Part shown: piece by piece, positions 44,471 to 56,304 of the stretch
Numbering within the stretch: position 1 is the stretch's first letter
Layout: every line of letters starts with the position of its first letter
Assembly (NCBI GenBank): GCA_004194705.1
Contig: SADC01000348.1
Coordinates: forward strand, 62,001 to 126,000
Length of the DNA stretch: 64,000 bases
From: Ditylenchus dipsaci
Taxonomy: Eukaryota; Nematoda; Chromadorea; Rhabditida; Anguinidae
Reading direction: 5' to 3'
Notes under the pieces: generated by a model
Told to the model about the DNA's origin: nothing
Seen by the model: the letters and a program-made list of their open reading frames with translations, nothing else
Databases searched by the model: none
Program-made: the position numbers and the translations under genes

Positions 44471-45442
44471 GGCTCAATTGCAGTTTAGGCATCCTTAACG
44501 ACTTTAGGCATCCTTAAAAAGTTTAGGCATCCTTAAATATTTTAGGCATCCATAAAAAATTCGACTTTTTAGAAGCAGTCGAAAACCATTTTAAAGAAAT
44601 TATTTTGTTGTAAAAAAACTTAAAAAGCATTCTATGGAACTTTGGGCTGTAATGAGATGGGAATGAAATAATACAAAGCCAATTATTTAAACCACTCTCT
44701 ACCTAGTTTTTGACTGTTTTACCATGTTTTTCAACTTGGACCGTGGCAAAAATCAACTTTATATACATTTTATGATCAAGAGACTTCTCGGAATCACGTC
44801 TAAGGTAAGTGCGTGCGCGCATCTCTAACTCTCAAGCCCCTGCGCCCCCTTCGAGGGCAGGGGGCTGGGGGCTTGGAGTTTAGATGCGCACACCACATAC
44901 CTTAGACACAATCACTCGAAAGTGACTCTGGTTGCATGAAAAGCATGCATACCGGAGCTTATTTATGCGGTAGGCCCCAGTATCAAAACTATGTTCACAT
45001 CTTCTTTTTTTTGCTAATTGGCCCTTATATAAGTGACCCTATTTTGTCCCTTCCCTTCCAATACAGCCTTTCGTCCCTTTTTAATTACTTCTATAGTCTT
45101 TTTATGGCAAAAATATTACTTGAAATGGTTTTTAGATACTTCAAAAAGCATTATTTTCAGGGCTACAAGCCAGAGGTTCTTAAGCATGCAGGTATAAGCA
45201 AGTACTTTTTTTAGATGAGGGAGGGTCGTATGGTAACTGTTGGAGTACAAACAAGTAGCGCGAAATGTTTTTGTATGCTCAATACATGTTGTCATCAAAT
45301 AAAGTTAAGGATGCCTAACTTTTTATGGATGCCTAAACTTTAAGGATGCCTTTAATATTAAAGGATGCCTAAAATATTAAAGGATGCCTAAACTTTTTAG
45401 GATGCCTAAAGTGGTTAAGGATGCCTAAACTGCAATTGTACC
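44471..45442. mobile_element. GG-ended fold-back with TTTAGGCATCCTTAA tandem arms
   Basis: The ends GGCTCAATTGCAGTTTAGGC and CCTAAACTGCAATTGTACC are flanked by identical 8-bp GAAGGTTT (44463-44470 and 45443-45450). The left arm (44483-44560) and right arm (45305-45432) are inverted arrays of the unit TTTAGGCATCCTTAA. The interior contains a GC-rich hairpin (44798-44910) of the family at 16587 and part of the repeat with AATACAGCC. No transposase was found. Confidence 0.8.
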
Positions 45443-45450
45443 GAAGGTTT

Positions 45451-46097
45451 TAATAATTTTTTTGTGTCAATAGACAACCGTAACCACCCTTCGGTAATAA
45501 TGAAAACTTTAACATAGAGGCTTTTCTTTTAAAAATTCTTGAATGATTTTTCATGCATGCAGAGTCACTTTCGAGTGATTTTGTGTCTAAGGTTTGGGGT
45601 GCGAATCTCAACCCAAGCCCCTTTGCCCCCAAAGGAGCGCAGGTGGCTTGAGAGTTAAAGATGCACGCACTCACTTACCTTAGACATGATTCCGAGAGGT
45701 ACTGTGGATCATAAAATGATATAGAGGCTTTTTTGCCACGGCCCATGTTAAAAAAACATGGGAATAAGCAAAAACATGCCAATATTCATTTTTTAACGTT
45801 TTGCCATAAAGTGGGCCCTATTTAATCCTTTCCCCTCCCAATACAGCCCTTATTACCTCTAAAATTCAAAAAGGCGCCAATTTAAAAAATATTTTTTTTT
45901 TTCAAATTTTGCTAAAATCTCACCTTGGGGGACCAAGGCAAATCGCAAATTTTTTTTTCACTTTCACAGAATCTGATGATCATTTCACTTAAAAATCAGG
46001 GTCGAGAAACACGAATATGCAATCGGTTTTTAAAATTCACCTCGAAAGCGGGTCAGCTGTGTCGTCGGTGGGCCAAGTAAAGTGTTACCCAGGAGAG
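45451..46097. repeat. GC-rich hairpin and flanking repeat copy
   Basis: The hairpin at about 45585-45690 contains GTGTCTAAGGTTTGGGGTG and CACTCACTTACCTTAGACAT. It is followed by a repeat block (TTCCCCTCCCAATACAGCCC) also seen in 10240-10260. This resembles the inner part of the fold-back at 9468-10408. Confidence 0.5.
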
Positions 46098-46544
46098 GGT
46101 TTAGGACATTTTTCGTTGGACATTTTTCCGTCGAAATTTTTCCGTGGTCATTTATTGGCTGTAATTTTTTTTCGTGATTGAAAAAACAAATGCTGTTAGT
46201 ACCGTTTTGTAGCTCAGGTCCAGAGCTTCAAAATGAGCTGTCAACAATCAGCGTTCAATTGCAAAATTTTGGATAAAAATGCCCAGTCTGACACTGAGTC
46301 TCTCAATTTCGGCGGAAAAATGTCCAACCCCTTTTAGTGTCAGATTGGACATTTTTTATCCAAAATTTTGCAATCAGACATTGATTGTTAATACCTCATT
46401 TTGAAGCCTGAATCTTAGCTACAAAACCGTACTAACAGAATTATTTTTCTCGACCAAGAAAAAAGTACAGCCAAAAAATGACCGCCGAACAATTTTGACG
46501 GAAAAATGTCCAACGGAAAATGTCCAACGGAAAATGTCCGATCC
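46098..46544. mobile_element. GG-ended fold-back MITE, 9-bp duplication CCAGGAGAG
   Basis: The ends GGTTTAGGACATTTTTCG and CGGAAAATGTCCGATCC are inverted. The flanks are identical (46089-46097 and 46545-46553). The arms carry repeats like GGACATTTTTCCGTC. The 9-bp duplication fits a Mutator-like origin. No protein is encoded. Confidence 0.8.
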
Positions 46545-46657
46545 CCAGGAGAGTGTGTAGATAGGCAGGAAAGTAGGTACTTGAGCTAGGAGAGTGGGTG
46601 GGTAAGGCAGGAGTATAGGCACTAAAGGCAAGAGGATGGGTTGGTTGAGCAGGAAAG

Positions 46658-47263
46658 GGGTGCACTACGCTTCAACGTCCCTATTTCACCGTTCACTATT
46701 TTCACCGTCCCTATTTTCCCGTTCACTATTTTCACCGTCCTATTTTCACCGTTCACTATTTTCACCGTCCCTATTTTCACCGTTCACTAAATTCACCGTC
46801 AGCATTTTAGGACGCTTTTTTAGGTCTAAATTTTTCGAAATTTTTAAAATTTTTGGTACCAATTGACACCTGAATGTCAGCTACAGTTTGGTACTATCAA
46901 TTTCTGAAAAAACGAAAAATTTTAGTTTCTAAACTATAAAAGACGCTCACCCTGCGTTCTGCCGTGATGAAAAAGTGTGAGATTGAAAGCCTTCTAAAGT
47001 TAGTTCTAAATTTTTTTATTTTTTCAGAAATTGTAGTACCAAAATGTAGCTGACATTGAGGGTTACAATTTGGTACCAAGACTGTTGAAATTTAAAAAAA
47101 AATTAGATCTAAAAAGCGGTCCGAAAGTGCTGACGGTGAATTTAGTGAACGGTGAAAATAGGTGACGGTGAAAATAGGTGACGGTGAAAATAGGTGACGG
47201 TGAAAATACTGACGGTGAAAATAGTGAACGGTGAAAATAGGGACGGTGAAACGTAGTGCACCC
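46658..47263. mobile_element. GG-ended fold-back with TTCACCGTCCCTATTT tandem arms
   Basis: The ends GGGTGCACTACG and CGTAGTGCACCC are exact complements. The flanks are identical 8-bp CAGGAAAG (46650-46657 and 47264-47271). The left arm is about eight alternating units of CACCGTCCCTATTTT and CACCGTTCACTATTTT; the right arm is the inverse. The core is a further palindrome with GGTACCAATTGACACC. Non-coding. Confidence 0.85.
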
Positions 47264-47615
47264 CAGGAAAGTGACCAGGAGAGTGGGTTGTTTTTTTGAA
47301 GACCACTCTCAAGTTACCACCTGTTTTTAGCTCATATCACTGGCTCATAGGCATACCCAGGGGGGGGGTTGCTAATTAGGCTATAGCCCCCCCCCCCTCC
47401 TTCTCAAAAATTTTTTTAGCCTTATTTTGATTTTCGGCCACGCCCGTCAGGATTTTTAGCCTATTTATCCCCCCACCCGTCAGAAAATCCTGGGTACACC
47501 AACAAACATGATTTCGAATCAAGGGAGGGGGGTCGTTCAATTTGGCGTAATCGTTTCGCCAATGAAACCATTTCGCCAATACATCTTTTCGGCAATGACA
47601 TCTTTTCGTTAATAG

Positions 47616-48023
47616 TAGGGTTGTTACACAGTTAACCCGATTTTTTCTAAAATTTTGACCTTATTTCTTGTTTTTATGCTACTTTTTTCTAAAATTTTGA
47701 GCACGTTACCCCACGTTCTAAAGCCTAGAATGTTGGCTATGGTTCACGAAAATGCAAATATTTTATTACAAACACTTTCGAATTGTTTCGAATTATTTTC
47801 GAACTTTTAATTCGAAATAGTTCGAAATAATTCGAAAGTGTTTGCAATAAAATATATGCATTTTCGTGAACCAAACCAAGAAATTTTTATGCCATTGGGT
47901 AGCCAACATTCTAGGCTTTCGAACTTGGGGTAACGGGATCAAAGTTTTAGAAAAAGGTAGCATAAAAACAAGAAATGAGGTCAAAATTTTAGAAAAAATC
48001 GAGTTAACTGTGTAACAACCCTA
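47616..48023. mobile_element. hAT-like MITE, TAGGGTTGTTACAC ends
   Basis: The ends TAGGGTTGTTACACAGTTAA and TTAACTGTGTAACAACCCTA match over more than 40 bases. The flanks GTTAATAG (47608-47615) and GTCAATAG (48024-48031) form an 8-bp duplication with one change. It shares the TAGGGTTG start with 19043-19677. It has split an array of CGCCAAT units related to 49170-49255 and 51790-51870. Confidence 0.82.
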
Positions 48024-48818
48024 GTCAATAGACTCTTTTCGCGTATACTCTTGATTTCGTTGGCAAATAAACGATGAGAAGTATAAATGTGATTTAATTC
48101 TTTAAATGGGATACACATCCAATAGCAAATAGATGATCTCTCAGGTTCGATTCCCAGTGGATGCATAACCTATTCTTTTACTCTATATATTTTTAGTAAT
48201 TTCACTGACTACTATGGTCAAAAACTATCTAGGAATTGATTAAAATCATTTGCATCACTGCTTTACTGTCACCAAATGCCCTAATTTTAGGATTCCGTGC
48301 AAATGACCATCTAAATGAAAGGAAACCATTCAAAATGATGCGTACATAGTTTTATTTGCCTCAACCTCTAGTCGTCTCTGGCAATAGGCGAAGTGAACTG
48401 GGAGAAGCTGAGAGTCTCCTAACACCTAAAAAAGTGTTGATTGTGGTGTGGTGCAGAATAAAGTGTTGACTGTTTGTCTCCCCTGTCCGGTGCCGGAGGA
48501 TTCTTTAAAAACCTTACTGTATTCACCAGTGTTTTGCTGAGGACATTTTTGTGCCTGTGAGTGAGAGTGAAAGAGAATGACATTTGTTCTCAGAGAAAGT
48601 GATTGAGAGTGAGAATTCAAAAAATTGTCCCCACAGAGTGTGAGTGAGAATTTTTTTGTCCTCACAACCAGTGTTGTCCAGCGCCGGCGCTGCCCCAAGA
48701 AAAAAAAAGCGCCGGGCCAGCGCTCGGCGCTGGAACAATACTGCTCACAACTTGTGAGTGAGAGTGAGAATAAAAAACAGTTTTTATTCTCACTGAAAGT
48801 GAGAATCTCAGTAAGAAT

Positions 48819-49282
48819 TACCGTATTTCCTCTAATAAGAGCCCATGGGCGCTTATTTTTCAAACCCCCAAAAATCTGAAAATTTTCGGGTCGATCTCGA
48901 AAATTTTGATTGCTCAATTGATTGATTGCTCTGAAACGCGGAATCAGTAGAGCTCCAGGGAGTTGAGAAAACGCATAAAAACCCGACTGGAAAAATGAGT
49001 GAGATTCTCACTCAGAGTAAGCTCTGTAAAACACTGGTATCCACCACCAGGGGTCGGACCTGAGAGATCATCTATTCGCTATCAGATGTGTACCCATTTA
49101 AAGAATTTAATCCCATTACACTTCTCACCGCTTATTTTGCCCAATAAATCAAGAGTATACGCGAAAAGAGTCTATTGGCGAAAAAAGCCATTGGCGAAAA
49201 AATGCATTGGCGAAATGACCTTATTGGCGAAAATTTTATTGGCGAAACGATTACGCCCCATTCAATTAGAGGAAATACGGTA
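48819..49282. mobile_element. TACCGTATTT-type element carrying CGCCAAT units
   Basis: The left end is TACCGTATTTCCTCTAATAA and the right end CAATTAGAGGAAATACGGTA, at TA. The right half contains an array of ATTGGCGAAAA units. Its duplicate is at 51435-51900. Confidence 0.6.
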
Positions 49283-49447
49283 AATAAGAATTTTTTTTAT
49301 CATAATAAACATCATTTTTATGTGCTTTTCATTTTATAAGTCAAAAAAAAATTAAGTCTGTCCCACACATTCATTTGAAAAAGGAAGCTTTAAAAGATGA
49401 CGATACTATAGTATTTATGCTCATTTTTTGGTAAAATTGTTTTAAAA

Positions 49448-49723
49448 ATGCAATACTACCAGATAATTTTCACCGTCTTTCTTTGCAGTGTTCTAAGTAG
49501 CCAGTCAAATGCTAGTCCTACGTTTAGCAGGCCGTAAGATTTTTTAACCATTTTTATTTACACTAAAACTTGTTTTATAGAGGGCGAGCCGTGTAATCCT
49601 GATCTCCAATTTGACAAATGTGGACCTAACCTAATTTGCGTAAGAACCAGCAGTGGCCCAGCTGGAGTAATAGGAATTTGCCTGCCTGTACGGCCACCCA
49701 AAAATGCAATTTACTTATCATGA
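49448..49723 (+). CDS. Secreted four-cysteine peptide, paralog of the 3682 gene
   Basis: Exon 1 (49448-49533) encodes a signal peptide, MQYYQIIFTVFLCSVLSS. Exon 2 (49581-49723) encodes GEPCNPDLQFDKCGPNLICV, then a Ser/Gly loop, GICLPVRPP and a stop. The Cys layout matches the intact paralog at 3682-3941 (Cys, Cys-PNLIC, Cys). The exon lengths sum to one base off frame, so one base is lost at the end of exon 1 or in the exon 2 start. The other copy (52061) has two extra G at this junction, supporting an indel in this region. Whether the gene is active cannot be told. Confidence 0.6.
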
Positions 49724-50511
49724 AAAAGAGTAAACACTAAAAAAATTCAAATTGTACGAATTTGGACATCTTTAAGTCCATCTCTTTTAGCTTCGAATAT
49801 ACTACTAATAAATTTTTAAAAAATTTTCAAGCAATAAAATTTGTGTAAAGTTAAGTTTTGATGTTGTTTTGATTCGTATAATGCCTTTGTCAGAAAAAAG
49901 GGCGCTTCTACGGACCGGTGAAAACCATAGAAATTTTGAAATTCAGCTGACAATTTTTCAAAAGCCATATTTCAAGCGCTCAAATTCATTCCAAGACCGA
50001 GGTGTCGGCTTATCGAGGTTTTGACTTTATTCAAAAACATAACAACAAAAACAAAAATAGAATCAGCCTTTTGCTTTCGAGCGCTTAGTGAACAACAAAA
50101 AATTGAATCAGTCAATAATGAATGAAGCAGACAAAAAACAAAGACGACATGACGGAATTGAATTTTTGATGAGAAATTCAAAATTTGATTTTTTGCATTG
50201 GTTGACTTTTTGCAAATTTGATTTGCGGTAATTTGAATTTTTTAGTCAAAAAGTAACTTGGATTTTTTAGAATCCCAGCCCAGAGCGGCCAGAAGCCCCT
50301 GAAAGTTGGTTATTTGGGGTTTACTAAAGGGAGGTGAAATTTTTTGCGAAAATTCGATTGGGCGGATCAGAATTCCGGTTCAATCGGCTGAATCGCTAAG
50401 AATTTCAGGTTCATGGTGGTTTTGAGAAAAACGGTCAGGTGATATTATTGGCAGTGCCTACATATCGGTACGCAGGTGTAGTGGATCAATAGAGATTCTG
50501 CCGAACTTCAT

Positions 50512-50693
50512 TATGTTCGAATTTGGACGAATTGCGTTTTGGACGAAATGCATTTTGGACGAATTGGCTTTTTGGACGAACTGACTTTTGGACGAATTGA
50601 ATTTTGGACGAATTGTCTTTGGACGAATTGATTTTGGACGATCTATATTTTGACGAACTGACTTTGAGACGAACTGAATTTTGGACGAAATGC
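50512..50693. repeat. Tandem repeat, unit TTTTGGACGAATTGAA
   Basis: About eleven units of 16-20 bp (TTTGGACGAATTG with variants) end at GGACGAAATGCATGGCACC. The structure is like a single arm of the tandem-arm fold-backs. No inverted partner was found nearby. Confidence 0.6.
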
Positions 50694-50877
50694 ATGGCAC
50701 CCTTTCAGTTGGATTGCCTTGGGGACCAAGCAAAAAGTCTGAATTTCAGTCAAAAAACTTTTTTAAAAATCTATTTTTGTGTGGAAAAATGTCAGAAATA
50801 ACTAATGACTTTACTAATGACTTTCTAGCTTGACCCCAATCACTGAAGGAGATATTCGAGAACAGAAATTGAAATGT

Positions 50878-51000
50878 GGCGGCGAAAAAATTGGTCGGCT
50901 TAAAATTGTCCGGCAAAAATTGTCCGTGCGAAAAATTGTCCGGCGAAAAATTGGTCGGCGAAAAATTGTCCGCGAAAAATTGGCGGGTAAAAATTGACCA
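50878..51000. repeat. Tandem repeat, unit GAAAAATTGTCCGGC
   Basis: About eight units of GGCGAAAAATTGTCC with variants lie immediately before copy 2 of the segmental duplication. No inverted partner was found. Confidence 0.6.
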
Positions 51001-51004
51001 GTAC

Positions 51005-54000
51005 CTCTGAGAGAAGCCAAGAGTCTCCTAATAGAATCCCATTGTATGTCTTTCGTGTTGATTGTGGTGTTGTGCAGAATAAAGTGTTGACTGTTGTGTC
51101 TCTCCTGTGTCCGGTGCGGAGGATTCTTTAAAAACCTTACTGTATCCACCAGTGTTTGCTAAGGACATTTTTCTGCTCGTGAGTGAGAGTGAAAGAATGA
51201 CATTTGTCCTCAGAGAAAGTGATTGAGAGTGAGGAATCAAAAATTGTCCCCACAGAGTGTGAGTGAGAATTTTTTTTTCCTCACAACCGTGTTGTTCCGG
51301 CGCCGGCGCTGCCCCAAGAAAAAAAAAGCGCCGGGCCAGCTCTCGGCGCTGGGACAATACTGCTCACAACTTGTGAGTGAGAGTGAGAATAAAACAGTTT
51401 TTATTCTCACTGAAAGTGAGAATCTCAGTAAGAATACCGTATTTCTCTAATAAGAGGCCCATGGGCGCTTATTTTTTCAAACCCCAAAAAATCTGAAAAT
51501 TTTCGGGTCGATCTCGAAAATTTTCATTGCTCAATTGATTGATTGCTCTGAAACGGCAAAATCAGTAGAGCTCCAGGGTGTTGAAAAAACGCTAAAAACC
51601 GACTAGAAAAATGAGTGAGATTCTCACTCAGAGTGAGCTCTGTAAAACACTGGTATCCGCCCATAGGGGTCGGACCTGAGAGAATCATTCTATTCGCTAT
51701 CAGATGTGTACCCCATTAAAAGAATTAATCACATTTACACTTCTCACCGCTTATTTTGCCCAATAAATCAAGAGTATACGCGAAAAGAGTCTATTGGCGA
51801 AAAAAAGCCATTGCAAAAAGATGCAATTGGCGAAATGACCTTATGGCGAAAATTTTATTGGGAAACGATCACGCCCCATTCAATTAGAGGGAATACGGTA
51901 AATAAGAATTTTTTTATATTTATAAACTCATTTTTATGTGCTTTTCATTTTATAAGTCCAAAAAAATTAAGTCTGTCCCACACATTCATTGAGGAAAGAA
52001 AGCTTTAAAAGATGACGATATTATAGTATTTATGCTCTTTTGGTAAAAATTGTTTTAAAAATGCAATACTACCAGATATTTTCACCGTCTTTCTTTGCAG
52101 TGTTCTAAGTAGCCAGTCAAATGCTAGTCCTACGTTTAGCAGGGGCCGTAAGAATTTTTTAACCATTTTTTATTTACACTAAAACTTTTTTATAGAGGCG
52201 AGCCGTGTAATCCTGATCTCCAATTTGACAAATGTGGACCTAACCTAATTTGCGTAAGAACAGCAGTGGCCCAGCTGGAGTAATAGGAATTTGCCTGCCT
52301 GTACGGCCACCCAAAAATGCAATTTACTTATCATGAAAAATGAGTAAACACTGAAAAATTCAAATTTTACGAATTTGGACATCTTTAAGTCCATCTCTTC
52401 TAGCTTCGAACATACTACTAATAAATTTTAAAAATATTTCAAGCAATAAAATTTGTGTAAAAGTTTAGTTTTGATGTTGTTTTGATTCGTATAATGCCTT
52501 TGTCAGAAAAAAGGGCGCTTCTACGGACCGGTGAAAACCATAGAAATTTTTGAAATTCAGCTGACAATTTTCATTAACAATACCAAACAACATTTAAAGT
52601 TTTTATCTGTGCAAGAATATATCACCAATCTGCGAAGAGAAAATCATTAATATCCGTAAAGCATTTTATTAATTTGTTTTGTCCAAAGTTTAACATAGAG
52701 TTCAGCCTTTTACAACATCTTAGCTCTATGTTGTAGCGCATTTCAATGGCTGAAATTTTTTTTTTAATTTTTGTTGGAAATCTGAGTGTTGAAATATGGT
52801 TTTTTTTTGTAAAAAATGAATTTTTTGAAAAAATAGCCTAAAACCCGAAAAATTGCAAAACTCTGATTTCAGTCATTTTTTCCAGAAATCGATTTCAAAA
52901 GCCATTTCAAGAATTTTTTTTTGAAAATCATTTTGTAAAAATGTTTTGTAGCACTTGAACTGAGCTGCAACACAGCGCTAACTTCAGAATGAAAATATGG
53001 AGCACGTGAAGTGATAAAAATGCCCGTCAACCATTCAAAATATTCTCACAGTTGAGAAAATGGTTACATTTGCACCTCTTTAATACGACATTCTAGGTGA
53101 CCCATTTCAGAGTGTCGGGTTATCGAGATGTTGAGTTACCGGGGTGCCGGGTCATAAAGCGCTCAAATTCATTCCAAGACCGAGGTGTCGGCTTATCGAG
53201 GTTTTGACTTTATTCAAAAAAACATAACAACATAACAAAAATAGAATCAGCCTTTCGCTTTCGAGCGCTTAGTAAACAGTAATAAAAATTGAATGTGTTG
53301 AGAATTAATGCTAATTCTCAAGTCGAAAAATACAGGGGGTTTGGTAATTTATTGAATAAGTGCGTGTGTAAATTTAGAGTGTGATGTTCACACAATATTT
53401 AAATTTGCACACAATATTTTATTAGAAAAATAGAGAGCAAGAGCTCCAATATATTGAAACCAAATCGAGAAAGAGATGGAATGAATAAATTATTAGAAAA
53501 ACGGGGGTGTTGCTAATACAATGCTTACAAAACAAGCAGCTATTTTACAGATTTATATGATAATACGGAGATAAGGCTGCCCTCACAAAACAGCCTTTTC
53601 TTCCGGGAAAAAGAAACAATTTGATATAAAAAAACATTTTTTTATTTTCCAATCGAACTTTATGTTCGACAAAATGAGTCAATAACGAATAAAGCAAAAA
53701 AAAAATAAAAACGGCATGACGGAATTAAATTTTTGATGAGAAATTCAAAATTTGATTTTTTCGCATTGTTCGATTTTTTTGCAAATTGATTTTTCAAGGC
53801 AATAATATGATTTGGTTTGCGAAAGATGATTTATTCTCACGGAAAAGATTATTTATGTCAGCAAAAAGATTATTTGTGTAAATTAAAGTCTGAACTTTGC
53901 GGTAATTTTGAGTTTTTTAGTCAAAAGTAACTTGGATTTTTCAGAATCCCCCCTAGAGTGGCCAGAAGCCCCTGAAAGTTGGTTTTTGGAGATTTACTAG

Positions 54001-54110
54001 AGGGAGGTGAACTTTTTGGATCAGAATTGGATCAGAATTCCGGTTCGATCAACTAAATGGCTAGAATTTCAGGTTCATGGTGGTTTTGAGTGGTTTGGTG
54101 TGAAATTCTG
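51005..54110. repeat. Segmental duplication, copy 2
   Basis: Counterpart of 48390-50440; see that entry for landmarks. It includes the MITE 51435-51900, the broken peptide gene 52061-52336 and extra sequence absent from copy 1. The end is placed where the shared CCAGAAGCCCCTGAAAGTTG repeat block runs out. Confidence 0.7.
52061..52336 (+). pseudogene. Second copy of the four-cysteine peptide gene, frame broken
   Basis: Exon 1 (52061-52147) has lost one T relative to 49448-49533 (CAGATATTTTC against CAGATAATTTTC), which brings a stop within the signal peptide. Exon 2 (52196-52336) has also lost bases near its start and before the second half. It still shows PNLICV and GICLPVRPP in different frames. 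Unless these are consensus errors, no full peptide is made. Confidence 0.6.
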
Positions 54111-54815
54111 AGCGATTCAGCTGATCGAACCGAAATTCTGATCCGCTCAATCGAATTTTCGCAAAAATTGTACGTCCCCCTCCTTCAGTCAAGCCCTCAA
54201 AAACCAACTTCCAGGGGCTTTTTGGCCGCTCCGGGGTGGGATTCTGAGCGATCCAAGCTCTTTTTTGACTATGAAATTCGGATTAGTATTAGCGCAGTAT
54301 TTTACAAAAAATTCAAATTTGACGGGGTAAATGATTAATTTTGGTCAAATTCAGATTTGACGTGGTAAAAATAAATTTTGACGGGGTGAATGAATAATTT
54401 GACGGAAGAAAGTGCTCACAGCCATATCGATTTACTTTGGTCACTTCAAAGTTAGTACAGTTGACTCTCCTATAAGATACCTTTGTTTATAAGATACCTC
54501 CTGCTATAAATACCTCTTTCCTCGCTTGGGTTGGCCGATAGAGAAAGTTCAAGTGATTTTACGCTTGGTATAAGATACTTCTATATTAGACACCTCTCGC
54601 TATAAGATACCTCTGAGAGTCACACAGACGTCAATTTGGCTTTCGATATAAGATACCATTGCAATTTTTTTTCTTTTTTCCTCACTTTAGCATCAGATTT
54701 TTTAGAAAAGCGATGGAAACAGCGCTGTGCTGACTTTCTTTGGTCCTAACTCGTACTTCCAATTTTGCGCCGATTATAACTGGTACCGAGAAGAAAGAGT
54801 AGCTTAGCGTGCCCT
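54111..54815. other. Repeat fragments: CGGGGTGGGATTCTGAGCG block and a pogo-like end
   Basis: 54115-54430 is an inverted copy of the block at 53900-54100 and matches 56875-57190. Near 54463 a terminus TACAGTTGACTCTCCTATAA starts a run of ATAAGATACC units, but the opposite end was not securely found. No gene. Confidence 0.45.
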
Positions 54816-54819
54816 TAAC

Positions 54820-55760
54820 CCGTTTTCCCACGCGTACAAAAAAGTACACAAAATTTTTATTTTTTTTGTGCTGCGTAAAGTCGTACATAGATGTAAAATT
54901 TATCGATTTAATTATAAAAAGGTTGTCAAAACAGTGTATTATCGGTAAAATTTTGAATTTGAACCTTTTCCTGTTAATTGAGGTACATAAAGGACACAAA
55001 GTCAGGGCTCTTTCACATGAAACTCTTTGAAGCAATCATCATGCAGGCCAACGTCGCATTTTTCGCACTTCTTAGTAGTCCTTCCCTTGCAGACTGCATA
55101 CACAAGTCGTGATTCAGATGTAACCATCCAGTGATCGTGTCTATCAACCTCACACTGTTGTTGACACGCTTGGAAGTCATTTGACGAGTCTCTTAGGATT
55201 TTCGGGCCAGTCCCTGTTGATGGATTTGGCGCACATACGCAAGTAAGATGTGGCGACATAGCAGCGGAACGCCAGATAATCAGTCTTAGGATTACTTTTT
55301 CTCCACAAGTGCCAGGCGTTGTGGACAGCAGTGTCAACTTCGAAGCAAAAGCATGACCGCCACCACTTCTTAGACCCTATGGCAACACGGTAGTTGTTGA
55401 TGTTTTGATCCGTCCTATCCACCCCTCTCATGTACTTGTTATACACATGAATTATGTTTGGCTGGGCAATATGAATTTTTTTTTCTTTGCATACCAACGG
55501 CTGGCGGGATGCATTCACTCGATGCATTGGCTAGCGTAGACAGGTTTTCGACTAGGTCTGATTTTCAACACTAATGGTGGAGCAAGCTCGACATCCATCT
55601 CTTCCAAATTTTCAGCTTTCTTCCTCCACGTCAATGGCCTCTTCATCAGACTCCTCTACATTAGCTGGCGGAGTTGCGGCAATCTCCATTTCAACATTTA
55701 CTTCTTCAGTCTCTAATAGGAGAGCTTCTCCATCAGATTGATAATCTCTCCCATGCTACG
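54820..55760 (-). pseudogene. piggyBac transposase with internal deletion
   Basis: piggyBac transposases cut and paste at TTAA. On the minus strand, an acidic N-terminal region (about 55600-55750; EEVNVEMEIAATPPANVEES) is followed after only about 30 codons by the C-terminal third: PNIIHVYNKYMRGVDRTDQN (the block with the third catalytic Asp), SKKWWRSCFCFEVD, AVHNAWHLWRK and LAFRCYVATSYL. After a frame shift near 55200 come the Cys-rich end CEVDRHDHWMV, AVCKGRTTKKCEKCDV and LHDDCFKEFH. The middle, with the first two catalytic Asp, is missing. A TTAACCCGTTTTCCC sequence at 54816 fits the element's right end (TTAA plus CCC). The left end was not found. Confidence 0.8.
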
Positions 55761-55994
55761 GCAATTGTTGAGAAGACATATATTTTTGTGGAAAAAATAT
55801 GAGATAAAATAAAAGAATGTATGTGAAGCAACTTTTTGAAGTACAGTCGAACCTGTCTATAACATAACTCTATATAACATAAAACTCTAAATACCGTATA
55901 TTCTCTAATATACCCACACTCTCTAATAAACCCACACGCCAGAGGGAGGTTGAAAAAAAAACCCACACTCTCCAATTAACCCACACCCCTGGAG

Positions 55995-56165
55995 GTCATA
56001 TGCTTCAAAGAAACCAGACCTGTGCCTGAAGGATTGCAAATGCTCTTTGACGCCCGAATGTACGATGATGAATTGCCGCAAATAGAAGAAGTCGACTCGG
56101 AACAGGATGAAGAAAACGGCTACGCCAGCGACCGCTCACTCGAAGAAAACGAATTAAAAAATTAA
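55995..56165 (+). pseudogene. Acidic C-terminal transposase relic
   Basis: The 56-residue frame reads CFKETRPVPEGLQMLFDARM, then DDELPQIEEVDSEQDEENGY, ending ELKN and stop. It lies inside a pogo-like element, and a short acidic tail is common in transposases of that group. The catalytic core is absent, and the assignment rests on position and composition only. Confidence 0.4.
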
Positions 56166-56304
56166 TTCTCAATTTGTTTAATTGTTTGTTTGGTTGCATA
56201 TGTTATTCCATAAAATTGTTTGTTCCAGTTTATTATCGCAAATTTTTTTTAAATTGTCTAAAAATGGGTTCCACACTTGCAATACTCTAAAGATAAATAA
56301 TCAT

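Larger units (their letters stand above)
48390..50440. repeat. Segmental duplication of about 2 kb, copy 1
   Basis: Nearly the same sequence recurs from about 51005 to 54110 in the same orientation, including the peptide gene and the MITE. The copies differ mainly by one- or two-base indels, often in homopolymers. Copy 2 holds about 590 bp (52570-53155) and further sequence (about 53290-53700) that copy 1 lacks. Short GAGTGAGAGTGAGAA-like stretches flank a GGCGCTG/CAGCGCC inverted pair (48680-48730). Confidence 0.75.

Noticed and set aside
48426..48917. 163-codon minus-strand frame
   Set aside because: It spans GAGTGAGAGTGAG-type low-complexity sequence and a MITE end and is shifted in the second duplicate (51028-51357), so it is not conserved as protein.
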